The notes: generated from the sequence alone by a model not told the origin. A stretch of 64,000 nt of DNA from Hygrocybe punicea (GCA_963556145.1 OY744471.1:427590-491589); one strand, 5' to 3'. Positions 11,850-23,285 are shown, counted from the stretch's first letter. Program-made: numbers and translations.

Positions 11850-12430
11850 GATTTTTCTGCTGCTGCCACCACTGACTCAAGTCTGGGTGGTAAGCACCTC
11901 ATGAGGATTGTTGGTTGCCATTCTTACTCTCCACCAGGTCTATGCAGGTATGGGTGTAGCTGACCATGTTCACTGAGAAAAAAGTGAACTGGCTTGCACA
12001 GAAATGTACAAGTTGTATGGGAGTGTATTTCATAACAGAGTGATAGCATTACACAATGGAATGATTCAGAAAGCCAGATACAATGAAACAACATAGAGAG
12101 ACCAAAAAATGGAGATTGAGAAATGAATGTGCCCTTTTTTTTTTTGTAAGACCATCTTATCTTGCATACAGTGAGATAACACCCATAATATTAACTATAT
12201 CTGGGAGACCTTCCTGTGTCATCTCATTTGTCAATAACTGAGGCTGTGCCATTGATAATTGTACATCCACCAATGATGATGCCAGTGGTGATGCCTCAGT
12301 AGAAGAAGTGTTCCATGAGGCTATGAGTGTCTGCCATTGGCTGGCAGACGATAACTGAAGCTAAATTGGCCTCTGGATTCCTGTATTCATTGACTGCTCA
12401 GGTGGATGATATGAAAAGATCATATTCTCG
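11850..12430 (-). pseudogene. relic of a membrane-protein tail exon
   Basis: 12170-12420 aligns by eye with the last exon of copies E and F (for example 36600-36980). Both have the GATGACACCCAG-like stretch, the words for the ASQRQ modules, and TTGACTGCTCAGG near the exon start. 12000-12160 matches the shared 3' flank. The relic carries many TG/CA positions where intact copies have CG, so it has decayed mainly by C-to-T change. It runs directly into the gypsy pol at 12434. It is a seventh member of the array family, left about 30 kb from E. Confidence 0.6.
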
Positions 12431-12433
12431 GGT

Positions 12434-14332
12434 TTGGGGACCCTTAATGATCGTGAGTACTGCTTCTCTCAGCCTAAGCTAGAAATCTTCGGTCTTTATT
12501 GCACCCTCTGCGACCTGTGCTTGTACTTAATTGGTGTTCATAGCCTCATCATAGAAGTAGATGCACACTACATCACAGGCATGCTGCACAACCTGGATAT
12601 TGCACCAAGTGCTAGCATTAACTGCTGGATTGCAACAATTCTCACTTTCCACTGCACTATAGTCTACGTCGCAGGTACACACCACAGTCCAGATGGTCTT
12701 TCCAGGTGTGTATGCCAACCTCTGGATTCTTGGCCTGAAAATGACAGCATAGAAGAAACTGAAGACTGGATCAACCGCCTCTATGGTCTTGCACATATAA
12801 TCAATACTCCTCATCCTTCCCTGCCTTTGTTGCTATCTTATTCTGCTTTCGCTGCACTCGTGACTGGGGATAGTCACCATCCTAGTGAGGAGGAAGGATC
12901 CAATCCTACACTTAGCTACGACGATTTACCATGCACTGACTCTACCTGCAGAGAAGATAATTGCATAGCTCTAGTAAAGAAGTGGCTCAGCAACTTGAAC
13001 CACCTGACCAACTTCACTGATTCTGACTATGTGACTTTCATCCGCTACTGTACAGACTTCTTCCTCAATGGACCTAGACTGTGGCGCAAAGACCCAAATG
13101 GTGTGCACAATTCAGTAATATTGTGCGATCACCGAACATCAATTATGCGACAAGCCCACGATGAAGTAGGACACATAGGATTTTATATGACTCGTGCTAT
13201 GATCACAGAATGCTTCTGGTAGCCCCACATGCAAGCTGACATCCACTGGTTCATTCGCACATGTCATCTTTGCCAGCTTCGCCAATCCTGCCAGGTTCTC
13301 ATTCCCCCTGTCGTTGCAATGCTCGCCCCACTTTTTCACCAAATATTCATCGACACAATGCACTTACCAACATCTAGCGGGTACAAATATATAATCCAAG
13401 GATGCTGCTCACTCACCCAATATGCTGAATTCAGAATGCTTCACAATGAAAATGCCTGTGTGATCGGAGATTGGATATTTTAAGATATTCTCTGTCGATA
13501 AGGTTCTCTCCATGAAATCATCACAGACAATGGACCTGTGCTCATCAAATCACTCACTTACCTTTCAAAGTGATACTGCATTAACCACATTTGCATCTCT
13601 GGCTACAATTCTCATGCAAACGGCCTCATAGAATGACCACACTATAATGTTCAACAATCACTCTTCAAAGCTGTGGACAGTGACCAGTTCAGATGGGCCA
13701 ATATGACATATTCAGTATTTTGGGCTGAATGTATCACTGTCTGACAATGAATGGGCTGCTCACCTTACTTCACAGCAACTGGTGCTCACCCCCTATTACT
13801 GCTCAACATTGTAGAGGCAACATACCTCCAACCTCCACCAGATTCCATCCTCTCCTCTACAGACCTCATCACACAATGTGCGATCACACTCCCAAAAAAT
13901 AGCAATGATATTAATCGCATATACTTGCAAGTCTACAACGCTTGACGGAAAGTGGCCCAACATTTTGAAAAGCAACACACTAAGACAATTCACAGCTTCG
14001 ATTTTAAAAGTGGTGACTTAGTACTCATTTGTAACACACATGCAGAGAAAGCACTGAATCAGAAAATGTGCCCATGCTACCTTGGTCCCCTCATCGTTAT
14101 TTCGCACAACTTTGGTGGCATTTACATTCTGTGTGAACTTTATGGATCGGTCTTTCACCAACTGATTGCAGCATTTTGAGTTGTCCCCTACTTTGCCCAC
14201 CATTCAATCTTATTCCCACTGCGCTTCCTCAAGATTCCCATGCAATGACTAAATGAGCCTAAAAACACCTCTGATGTTGATGATCAACCTCCTGAAGCAC
14301 AGGAAGGCAACTCTGATGTCGAAGATGATTAA
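12434..14332 (+). pseudogene. Ty3/gypsy pol relic: RNase H and integrase
   Basis: The frame begins inside RNase H (REYCFSQPKLEIFGLYCTL, then DAHYITGMLHN and ILTFHCTIVYVAGTHH). It continues through an HHCC integrase finger (AHDEVGH, then CHLCQ) into the integrase core (PLFHQIFIDTMHLP) and the C-terminal part. The stop at 13220-13222 and others at about 13482, 13743, 13943 and 14177 break it. Protease and reverse transcriptase are missing on the 5' side, where the frame abuts the membrane-protein relic. This is the pol type common in mushroom Ty3 elements. It is dead. Confidence 0.8.
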
Positions 14333-14890
14333 TTAAATTTCTATACTTCTTTTTATTTTTGTGCTTATTGCCTATACCTCCCTTTTCTTCCACTTTAGCA
14401 TGAGATTCAAGTCATGATAAGAGCAAGACTTTTGTTGCGCAAGACTTTGTCTGTGCAGGGTTTTATGGTGATGATGATCTACTGAGCCTTTCCCTAGATA
14501 AGTTTGTATTTGTTCCTCCACTTCCTTTTGCTTCTTTCATTCAATTTGGGAACAGACAAGTTATTTATTATACAGATATAAAAACAACTAAAGATATTCT
14601 ACATTTATATGACATGGCCAGCACGCGCAAAGTCCACAACTCCCCCCCACTTACTCCTTGTCCTTGTCATAGTCCTCCTCATCCTCCAGCTGCACCAACT
14701 CCTGCCTAATCTTGGTCTGCACCCTCACCCACACCATGATCATTTCCTCAATCACCAAGACCTCTTCCTGTAACACATGTTTGTGTGCCTCCACATCCAT
14801 GGCCCACACATCACGTGGCGGACAGGTACAAATGTAGGCTATGATAATCAGTCAGCACATTTGATACCTGGGTTGTACTAGCGACTGACC
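14333..14890. other. no gene seen
   Basis: This AT-rich sequence follows the gypsy relic. I see no coding frame, RNA gene or clear repeat. Confidence 0.4.
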
Positions 14891-15964
14891 TCAGGGTGCC
14901 TCGACTCTCTCTCTCCCTTTTCCCTCATCCGCCTGTGCCTTTCCCTTGTTCATGCAACCTTTACTGGAAGCCAGCTTCCTTGGCATGCTCCGCCCTTGTT
15001 TCCTCTCCCCCAACCAGTTCACCCCATTCCAATAACATCCCTGCTTTGCGTCATGGCACCTCTTACACTGTGGATCCTTCACATCAAAAAGGCACGTGAC
15101 ATTGGCAGCCCTTGCTGTGTGGCAGCAATCACACTGTGAAGTTCTGATAAGTATAGGTGAAGGGTGAATTTGACTGACTGCTACTTACCTTCCATTGGAC
15201 CTGACAGAGGCCCTTGTCCAAACCGAGCTTCCTGCACTTCTTCAATGGCCCCCTGCCCTTCATCTTCCATTTCGAGCCCCACCTCCTCTTCCCCCTGTAT
15301 CCCCACTTCCATCTCACCATCCCCATCCCCTTTGGTCACATCCATCATTAGTGTGGCCATCTCCTCCCATGTGATCTCCTTGTGTAAAAACTGCATGTAT
15401 AGGACATTCACACATTCCTTCTTCTCAGCAGCTTTGTCCATGGCCTCCTTTGCCAACCTCACCCGCTCCAACTCCACCTCGCAAGCCTTGTTCTGCTCAG
15501 CTTCAAGCACCTCCTGCACTTGCTGTTCTGCCTCAGCCTGTTCCCTCACCTTCTTCGCCTCTTCTCGAGCTTCCTTCACCTTGCCGTGTAGCCTCAGGAG
15601 CAGAATCCCACCCCATTGGAGAGCCTGCTTGTCCTTGATAAAATCCAATGCCACACAGTGCTCCTCCACATCTCCTCGACATCCTTGCTACCCTGCATCA
15701 GCCTAGTCATTCGTTTGAACTTGAGATAATTGTACTAGGTGTTCAGAAGTGGTCAGCAAAATGGTTAGCACAGCTGCGATGACTTACCGGGAGTTCCTCA
15801 AAATCCTGCCCCCATGTGACCCATTCTTCTTCAGCAGTGACCACTGCAGTTTTTGCATTTGCATGCATCTTCAGGGCATCGAGGGTGGCGGCAACCATTT
15901 CAATCATGGCGTTTGGCATTGTGCGAATTGATGATGGTGGTCGAAGATGAAGTTTAGCAAACAT
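14891..15964 (-). pseudogene. coiled-coil protein with Cys-rich tail, frameshifted
   Basis: Exon 1 (15964-15788, 59 codons, ending EELP before GTAAGT) is clean. Exon 2 starts at 15734 and encodes a long charged coiled coil rich in EARE, EQAEAEQQ and AKEAMDKAAEKK, then an acidic Gly-rich segment. The last part (about 15140-14893) encodes CDCCHTARAANVTC and CKRCHDAKQGCYW, a Cys-rich putative zinc-binding region. Within exon 2 an 11-bp tandem duplication (15662-15672 and 15673-15683) shifts the frame; removing one copy on paper rejoins it. The join to the last exon does not keep phase. Similar proteins are common near retroelements in basidiomycetes, from memory. Function is unknown. Confidence 0.5.
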
Positions 15965-16307
15965 CGACGCATCGCTCGTTGTTTATGAGTCAAACATGCA
16001 CATGACTTTCCCACAGCCCACGTGATTGACTGGGGACAGTCAAGATTTCAGTGAGGAGAAAAAATGATATGCAGCTTCCCCCTTTGGGCATGGAATCTCT
16101 CATATGGCCATTCTATCTTTCCTATGACTCTTCTGTGTCCAGCATATGTGCAAAACATCCACGCACTGTGCGCAACCTGTACAACTTACACTGATCTATG
16201 CATGCATGCCTTCGACATTCTCACTGTACCTTAACTGTGCAACCTGGTCTCAACATGATGAAACATCACAGTTAAACACGTCCTACGTGTTCGGACGCTG
16301 AGTCCAA

Positions 16308-16700
16308 TGTTAGCAATGTAATTCATCTCTTTGGCTGACTTTCATGTGATATTCACCTTTGTTTGACATTCTTCGCTATTCCATTGCCATTTTGTCACTT
16401 TCATGCAATATGATATGCCAATATCTCACTGCATTTCTATTTCACTCATCCACCCTTAAACCCCTATCCCTTTAAAGTATAAAGAATTTCCTGTAGTAGC
16501 AAAAAGAACGAAGAACCCAGTTCTCCCCTCTCCACCAGTTTAGGTTTTAGTTCTAAAAACCAATCATTCTCACTCAATTTGCATCTCTTCTCATTGCATA
16601 CTCTCTGCTATTGTGACCTAAGTCTTAGCGCAGAATCTTCGTCTCGTCATGTCAACACCACATATTGCACTGTCATCTAGGACATCCAGCTAAGCCTTCA
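16308..16700 (+). mobile_element. possible solo or partial LTR
   Basis: The stretch starts TGTTAGCAATGTAATTC, has a TATA-like AAAGTATAAAG at about 16475, and a T/C-rich 3' half. These are the features of a fungal copia-type LTR. I could not fix its 3' end or a target duplication. Confidence 0.3.
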
Positions 16701-16789
16701 GATCCTTGTTTATCACTGCATTGCAACATTGTGTCATCTTGCATTTCCCCATGTTTGTTTATTTGATCGCACATTTGATCGCACATTAT

Positions 16790-18041
16790 TGTGTTACTGT
16801 CAGGACAGTCCCAAGTCCCACTCGCACCTTTGCAACATTTTCCTCTTTTATTACCTCTTAATCCAGGGTCATAGACATAGAAACCATATCATTGTCTACC
16901 CATTTGATCATAGGACTGATGTCCCTGCTCTTGCATATGTCAACTGTGGCATTGGTGACTTCACCCTGGTGACTGCCCGCTGTAGTCAAGCCAAAGATCA
17001 TATCATGATCTATGTAGAACTTGTCAAGGAGACTCACAATAAGGAAGCATTTGTGTGGCTGCCATACAGGAATGGTATGGTAGGTGCCCTCGACGTCTAG
17101 GGTGGCTGCCTGAGCTCCCAGCGGAGCATTTATGATCTGTCATTACAATGGAAATATTGTAAGGACACTTAACACATAAGTGGGAAGGATAAGGGAGGAA
17201 GGGAAGGACTGGACTGGACTGCCAGAAGTGCATGAGGATGTGCTGATCATTATGTGCTATGCACATGGACCATGAGTAAATAACATGCCACTTTTCAACA
17301 GATGAAAGGAGTGGCCAGGCGAAAGGGTGTGAGAGGGTGGAAAAGGATTGAAAGACTCACAATTTCTGCCATTTCATAGGCAGTACCCCATAGAGTGGGG
17401 AAATCATCCAAATTGGGAGCATCATTGACTGATATCTTGGGCGTGCCTTTGAATGATAAATTGCAGCATATGCATTTTCTGGTTTGCCAGGTTTGCCTGG
17501 AACTATGGTGACTTGAATTGGTGAGGAACAGAAAGGACTGCCTAGGATGATCTCAAGTTCAGATCTGGTGAAGGGACCAGACATTCGTTGTAATGTGATT
17601 TCAGAAGTAAAATAACTGAGGATATCGTCTAAATGATCATTAATGGAAACATTATTTGGAGGTGCATATGTTTCTTTGGGAGGTTCTAAGTTGCCAATGG
17701 GAAATCTGAATCTGAGTTTATGTGGCAGGTCAGGATAACCAGAGAGTAAGTTGGCATCATTAAGAGTGTGTTCAAATGCATCAGCATTATAAGGAGTGTC
17801 AATTCAATCCTTCAGGGATTCAAAGACAGGCTCAGGAGCTGGCATGGTGACCACCATTGCTGCAGATAGAACAAGAGTGGTAATTGGGGTGATGTTTGGT
17901 GCATTTGCTGAATATGTTCCAATTGATGCAGATTGGATTGCTGGAAGTATGCACAGTGAAGGATTTTTCAAACCATTTCAACCAGACTTGTAGGCCTTTA
18001 TCAGTGTTGGTGTAGGTGCAATTAGTAAATCTGTGACCTGG
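16790..18041 (-). pseudogene. DIRS-like reverse transcriptase, 3' half of a split element
   Basis: Reading on the minus strand from 18041: a Cys/His region (PICINWNIFSKC, then CSICSNGGHHA), then DTPYNADAFEHTLNDANLL, PIGNLEPPKETYAPPNN, MSGPFTRSELEIILGSPF and IVPGKPGKPENAY. After an apparent intron (GTGAGT at about 17367) follow AQAATLDVEGTYHTIPVW, KFYIDHDMIFGL and MIKWVDND. These are the blocks of the reverse transcriptase carried by tyrosine-recombinase (DIRS-like) elements in mushrooms. The catalytic WVDD box reads WVDND, and frame shifts and stops occur throughout, so it is inactive. The 5' half of the same element is at 20596-22386. Confidence 0.6.
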
Positions 18042-18193
18042 TGGACACGGAGAGTGTCCTTGAGCAGATCGCAGGGCTTGGAGGCTAAGACTAAATCTAA
18101 ATCTCTACTGACTACTAAACAGGGCTATCTACTGGCTCGAACCGTGGGAAGGTCACATGATCACTGGACTAGTGGCCACAATCCACTAGTCCA
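18042..18193 (-). repeat. short LTR (3' copy)
   Basis: About 130 bp of this segment are nearly identical to 20458-20595, in direct orientation. On the minus strand each begins TGGACTAGT and ends GTGTCCA. This copy has about 15 extra bases near its start. Immediately inside lies a short purine run (GGAGGGAGG), placed as expected for a polypurine tract of a minus-strand element. Confidence 0.65.
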
Positions 18194-18525
18194 TGCACCT
18201 CCCTCCAAAATGGCAGCGTCCCCGCTGCCAGCAAGAAGAAAAGAAAAAGAGAAAGCAAAGCAAAGGAGAAAGAAAAGAAAAGGGAAAGAACAAAGATGGG
18301 GATGGGGTAAAAGCAGTGACAAAAGATAATCAGATGAATCAAAGACAACTAAAGTCTATCTTGGTCTCTTCCAACCTAGGGCCTGGAGAGCCCTACTCAA
18401 GTCCATGAGTCGCGGGTCACGATCCAAATCGAGGTGCTCAGACTGATGTGGAGTCAAATTGGCTGTGGTAAAGGGCTTGGTGATGATTGGCCGTCCGGGC
18501 ACAATGCTGGCGGGGTGGCTTCGTG

Positions 18526-20211
18526 TCATGATGGGGCCTGTGGGGGCAATGAAAATGCGTTGAGGGTGGGTCGTGGTCGTCGAATATGGCGCTGTAAGGT
18601 AGCGAATGGTCTTCGCGAGTTGGAACGGAGGGCTGAAAGATCACGGGGTGGGTATGTGGTTGCGAAAATAGGGCGGAGTGGGATTGTTGCGGCGCCTTCG
18701 GCCCAATCAAATCGTGTGGGTGTAAATATGGGGCTTTGGGCGTGGGCCGTCCTTGAGGGGATGTCAGCGCATGGGTGGGTGGGCATGAACATACATTTTG
18801 AGCCGTTCTTGGGCTCTTGTAGCGTTTTCTCCTCATTCTGACGTGTCTCTGCGGTCGTCCTTGTCTCGTTTTGCTTGTTCGTCTCCGTCTCCCTTGATGC
18901 GTCGCCTGTATTCGTGTCTTTCGCCTCCTTGGAGTCCTCATATACATTGGCTCGCATCTCAACGTTGTCTGGCCTCGTCATTCGCAGTTGTGGCGTCTGG
19001 ACAGCGGCGTCGTGACCTTGGGTTGGTGTGGGCACGCATGGGTATGCACTTGGGGTGGGGATGGGGTCTGGGACACATTTTGACGTGTCGTGTTGCACGG
19101 GCATGGGTTCTTGGGCGTATGTGGGCGTGAACTGGTTGGGCGTTGATGCCAGCATGGTGGGATCACCTGTTGGGACGCGTATGGACTCGTTTCTCAGCGG
19201 GGGTGGTTGTTTGTTGAGAGGTGGGGCCGTTTGGGCAGGTGTGGGGGCATGGCGAGTCTTGCAGTCAGTGTTGGGCAGCAGGGGGGGTGTTGGGATGCGC
19301 GGGGCCGTTCTCAACGCGTGTGTGTGGGCTGGCACTGCGATACGCGGTGGGCCTGGTGACGTGGCACGTTCTGGTGCAGCGGGCGTCGTTTTTGGTAAGG
19401 GTGGGTGTGCTGGGGCTTGTTGAGACGCCTTTCCGCATGCACGTGGGGCCATGTAAGCATTCTTATGTGCGCTGGGTGCTGGTGAATGCGTTTGCGGCTC
19501 GTCCGTTTGTACTGATGCGAACACGAGGGCGTGTGCGCTCGTTTGGGCTGACTTTGACGCGTGGCGCGTCGTTTTCATTGGGAATGCATAGGTGGGGGCC
19601 AGCGATGCTTGTATGGCCGTTGATGTGTAATTTTGCGGCGTCGTTTGTGTGGATACCAGGGTGCCGGTACATGGTTCTGTCTGGGTTGCGGTGGGCGCCA
19701 TCTCTGGCGTCGAATCTGTCTGTGCTGAGACAGAAACACTGGCGGGCGGCATCGTTTGGGTCGACGCAGACATGCTGGGCGGTGGCTTGCATTGGGTTGT
19801 GTTTACTGCTGAATGCCCTTCTTCGTATCCATCTTGATAGCCTAAATCTTGGCCAGCTTTGAATCCATTTGCATGCCCTTGTGCGTAGCCATCATTCCTG
19901 CCTGCTGCATACGCGTTTCGTCGGCTTTCTGCTTCTTTTCCAGCATCTTCCATTGACTTCGCATCCGCAGTGAGCCATCCTAGACCAAATGCAACATAAA
20001 AGAACTTGGCAAGCGCGAGTATTTTGTCTTCTGTTACGATAAATTTGTTGATGGCCACTTTGCAGACATTTTGCTTATATCCTTCAGTATATTTGCTTGT
20101 AGTAGGCGATTCACTGGAGCTAGCGATGTTATTGATAGCTGGAGTGGGCTTGGTGTGGGACACGGCTTTCTTTTTCTTCGCGGGTGCTTTTTTGTTGCTC
20201 AGGCCAGGCAT
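18526..20211 (-). CDS. gag-like protein with Gly-spaced and QTD-type repeats
   Basis: The single exon gives 561 residues from the ATG at 20211. An upstream extension to 20346 is open but reads a short tandem repeat and is unlikely to be coding. The N-terminus is basic (KKAPAKKKKAVSH). A Gly-spaced segment follows (GRNDGYAQGHANGFKAGQ, residues about 105-135). Residues 140-460 are low complexity with repeated QT motifs (STQT, SAQTD, ATQTEP, SVQTDEP, AVQTP). The Gly-spaced plus QTD pattern is, from memory, common to gag-like first ORFs of basidiomycete retroelements. It lies between two short LTRs in the same orientation and has no pol partner, so the element is probably mobilised in trans, if at all. 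The intact frame suggests a recent insertion. Confidence 0.6.
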   Translation of the reverse strand: MPGLSNKKAPAKKKKAVSHTKPTPAINNIASSSESPTTSKYTEGYKQNVCKVAINKFIVTEDKILALAKFFYVAFGLGWLTADAKSMEDAGKEAESRRNAYAAGRNDGYAQGHANGFKAGQDLGYQDGYEEGHSAVNTTQCKPPPSMSASTQTMPPASVSVSAQTDSTPEMAPTATQTEPCTGTLVSTQTTPQNYTSTAIQASLAPTYAFPMKTTRHASKSAQTSAHALVFASVQTDEPQTHSPAPSAHKNAYMAPRACGKASQQAPAHPPLPKTTPAAPERATSPGPPRIAVPAHTHALRTAPRIPTPPLLPNTDCKTRHAPTPAQTAPPLNKQPPPLRNESIRVPTGDPTMLASTPNQFTPTYAQEPMPVQHDTSKCVPDPIPTPSAYPCVPTPTQGHDAAVQTPQLRMTRPDNVEMRANVYEDSKEAKDTNTGDASRETETNKQNETRTTAETRQNEEKTLQEPKNGSKCMFMPTHPCADIPSRTAHAQSPIFTPTRFDWAEGAATIPLRPIFATTYPPRDLSALRSNSRRPFATLQRHIRRPRPTLNAFSLPPQAPS

Positions 20212-20259
20212 GTGGATTGCAAAAATTGAGAGAAGTGTGATGCAAATGTAAAACGCGAG

Positions 20260-20375
20260 AATGAAGAGTGTAAAAAGCAAAACACAGAGACGCAGGATGC
20301 AAAATGCAGAGATGCAGGACGCAAAACACAGAGACACAGGACGCAAAACGCAAAGACACAGACGCAGAGACTCAG
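20260..20375. repeat. short tandem repeat
   Basis: Repeats of a roughly 20-bp unit built on GACGCAAAACGCAGA variants, in the 5' leader of the gag-like gene. It keeps frames open upstream of the real start. Confidence 0.6.
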
Positions 20376-20433
20376 AGACGCCAAGAAAGATGCAAGCACT
20401 TGAGAAAAAAGACTAAGTAGGCGTGTTAAAGCT

Positions 20434-20457
20434 CGAATCGCGCTCTCATCACCACGA
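20434..20457 (-). promoter_or_regulatory. candidate primer-binding site
   Basis: Directly after the 5' LTR on the minus strand comes TGGTGATGAGAGCGCG followed by ATTCGAG. This is complementary to a tRNA 3' end of the form T-loop TCGAATC, a seven-base acceptor strand, then CCA. The fit to the last 20-odd bases of a tRNA supports LTR-retroelement identity. Confidence 0.45.
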
Positions 20458-20595
20458 TGGACACGGAGAGTGTCGTCGAGCAGATCGCAGGGCTTGGAGG
20501 CTAAGACTAAATCTAAATCTCTACTGACTACTAAACAGGGCTATCTACTGGCTCGAACCGTGGGAAGGTCACGTGATCACTGGACTACTAGTCCA
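20458..20595 (-). repeat. short LTR (5' copy)
   Basis: This 138-bp direct repeat matches 18042-18193. On the minus strand it runs from TGGACTAGTAGTCCA, itself a palindrome, to GTGTCCA. The two LTRs enclose 2.3 kb. The flanks CCTGG and CCGGC agree only partly, so a target duplication is not proven. Confidence 0.65.
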
Positions 20596-22386
20596 CCGGC
20601 CATCCGCAGATAAGGCAAGTGATGGTGGCAGGTGTACCATTCTTGCCCACCAGAAAGGGTTTGTCTTTTAAGGCATTGGCTCTACCACTAGAAGAGTAAT
20701 CAGCATAGGGATGGGATTGGTCTCTGGCTTTGTCAGAAAATGAATAATCGGGGCCACTGCCAAGTTCTCAGTGAAGATGATCATTCTCTTCCTGCTGCTC
20801 ATTGCAGAAGATTTCTGACTTGGTTCTCTTGAACTCATCAAATAAATCTCTTTGTTGAATTCCTACAGATCAAAAGCAAGTTCCTGATGAATATCTTTAT
20901 CAAATTTTCTGATGGCTCAAAAATTCTGTGCAAAGTGCAACATTGAGCAAAGGAATTGGTAGTGATTAAGGGATTGTTTAAAAAATTTATTGTCTCTGAA
21001 TTGTGTTTGGAATTCAAGTAGGTTTTGATATGCTTCATGGAATTCTGCTATGGAAATGATATCTTCATCTGGGAATTGAGGAGGGTCAACGATTGTTGCC
21101 TTTGAGCCTGAAAGTAGCATTATCTTCTTTATAGAGAGAATAGCTGAGTTCTTCCATAGGCAGTCAGTCGACTCTGAGGTGAAAAGAGTGAGAGGAACAT
21201 GGAAATTTGTTTCAGTGAGTTGAATGAGAAGCGGATGAACCTTATATGATCTAGCAGTGTTGGAGGGATTGGGACAAGCATTCTCAGAGGAGCAGAGAAT
21301 TTTTGGAACGGTTGATCCTGATCCGATTAGTGATTGGCACGGGTATGATGACCTGCACAGGTAATGGGCTGTGGGTATGGGTATGGGTACAGCACTGTAG
21401 AGGCTCCAGATCATGTGGATCCATATCCTCTTCATATCTGACTCCATTCCCATCCATTCCAATTCCCATATCATTGATTCCACTTGATTCCGGTCCCTCC
21501 TATTGATTCCACTCCGGATTCCACCTCTGGAATCATTTGTGCTTGTGATGTAATGTCCCTAACAACCCAGAATCAGTGCATATATAGTTGTATATCATAT
21601 ATCTTCATTTCCCATCCCCTAGTACATAGCACCACTCCTCCTATCCTCCTTTCCACTCGCCCCCTATCATTTACAGCCTTTGCTTGTAGTACATAGTTAC
21701 CCCAGCACAGGATTCTCCAGAGTAGTATAAAAGTAGAGTACAAAACCATATAGAAATACAGGTTATCATCCCACTTCAGCTCTATTTCGTAGTCATCTCT
21801 TCATATTGTCTACACCTCTCTTCATCCTTTCCCCCACACTCTCCCTCTGATTCCGGAACCCCCAGATTCAGGTTGGATTGATTAGACAACTCTTTAAGAA
21901 ACTGAATTCCTCAGATCACTTCTTAGCTGATCATCCCCTTTCCGTAGATTCCTCATCCAGGTCTACAATTGAACTCACCGTCACAATGCCAATACCCACG
22001 GGTTACCCATGCCATTGGCTAGATCCAATGTCTGGTTTATCTATCTTGTCTCCACAGAGAAGAACAACAGCTTTCTTAGAGCATGGAGTGAGTCTCATGA
22101 TCATGGAGAGAATATCATCAAGATCATTATTAGGAGGAGGAGTAGAGAATCGCTCAAGCTCATTGTCATTTGTCTGATTTGGATTCACATCGAGAAGCTG
22201 TTCATCTGGATCCACCACTTCAATGTATTCAGGATCTTCACTTTGAGACTGATGGACTGCATTTCTCACTTCTCTTGCATCATTTTTCCTCAGGATGCAT
22301 TCACAAAAATTGGTGTTGTCAGTAGCAAAGTCAGAAGTATCTTTGTTGCCAGTACCAGGGAGGGGAATGGAAGCAGTCATTGACAA
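20596..22386 (-). pseudogene. gag-like 5' half of the split DIRS-like element
   Basis: From 22386 the minus strand encodes an acidic segment (MSMTASIPLPGTGNK to DDILSMIMRLTPCSKKAV). After the insertion at 21396-21985, from about 21340, come VHPLLIQLTETNFHVPLTLF, SIKKIMLLSGSKAT and VDPPQFPDEDIISIAEFHEA, to a stop at 20917. Further pieces reach ATITCLICGWP at 20596, where the short-LTR element has inserted. The continuation is at 18041. Stops and frame changes show decay. The order gag-like region, Cys/His region, reverse transcriptase fits one element about 3 kb long before the insertions. Confidence 0.5.
21396..21985 (+). mobile_element. solo-LTR-like insertion, copy 1
   Basis: It runs from TGTAGAGGCTCC to CCGTCACA, 590 bp, and matches 54439-55034 throughout (about 75-80 percent by eye). 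It has a TATA-like AGTATAAAAG at about 21725. TG...CA ends and a single copy with no internal region suggest a solo LTR. I see no clean 5-bp duplication. It splits a gag-like frame. Confidence 0.5.
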
Positions 22387-22899
22387 ACGGGATTATAAGG
22401 ATTGTAGGAAGAGAAGTAAGAAATTGTAAAAACTTTGGCTGAGTTACACGACCATGGAGGAGGGACAGAATGGAAGGAGGGAGGAAAAACGAGGCAAAGG
22501 AAAAAGGTCATCAACGTGGTTATTGTATTTTACCCAATACGTGTCACCTTGTGATCAAATCACCTGATTACAGAATTAATCATGCTCATGTACTGTTGGG
22601 AACTACAGTTACAGGCATAAGACTATAGATAGAGAGTCCTTTTATACCTAAGGAATATATACCAGAATATTCCTAATGCTTACTAACAGTATCACTAATT
22701 AGTCTAGATAAGTCTACATAATTCTTCACTTGAGTGGTGGATTCCACATAATTCCAATACATACAAAGCCCGAGCTCTATCTGTTGTCCCAAGCTCCATC
22801 AGCGTCAAGCTGCCATCAAAATTGGGCTGGGTCCACATTGGAAGAATATCCACAGCACAGATTCTAAAGACTAGATATAAATTCCACTGTTGAACCTTA
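22387..22899. other. AT-rich, no gene
   Basis: No coding frame. A stretch starting TGTTGGGAACTACAG at about 22597 has the look of a copia LTR start, but no end could be fixed. Confidence 0.3.
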
Positions 22900-23285
22900 C
22901 ACAGGAGATGGATGAGGATTTTTTGCCATCAAATAATATTGAGATATCCACTCAAATATTAAAATTATTTTTGTTGTTATCATAAGTCTGAAAATGTTGT
23001 AAACAATAAGGTTATTTAAAAGTGGTATTCACACCAAAGATAGTGCAGGCAGAATTTTAAACTATTTGGTCTCCAGATATTCAGGCACAAAGCCATGTGC
23101 CTAAATATCTGGAGACCGAATAATCTAAAATTTTGCCTGCACTATCTTTGGTGTGAATACTGCCTTTGGATAACCTTACTTTTTACAACATTTTTGGACT
23201 TATGATAACAACAAAAATAATTTCAATATTTGAGTGGATATCTCAATATTATTTGACAGCAAAAAATCCTCATCCATCTCCTGTG
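22900..23285. mobile_element. 386-bp fold-back (full-length palindrome) element
   Basis: The left half from CACAGGAGATGG and the right half ending CCATCTCCTGTG are inverted copies along nearly their whole length. They meet near 23092 around AGGCACAAAGCCATGTGCCT. A few mismatches and one small indel show moderate age. It has no coding capacity and fits a fold-back MITE. Confidence 0.75.

Noticed and set aside
18118..18180. tRNA-like stretch with GGCTCGAACC near an LTR
   Set aside because: No cloverleaf can be drawn. The tRNA resemblance at the 5' LTR is better explained as a primer-binding site.
18526..20346. 606-codon version of the gag-like protein starting at 20346
   Set aside because: The extra N-terminus reads a 20-bp tandem repeat and gives a Cys/Leu/Phe-rich peptide. 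The ATG at 20211 starts a normal basic N-terminus.
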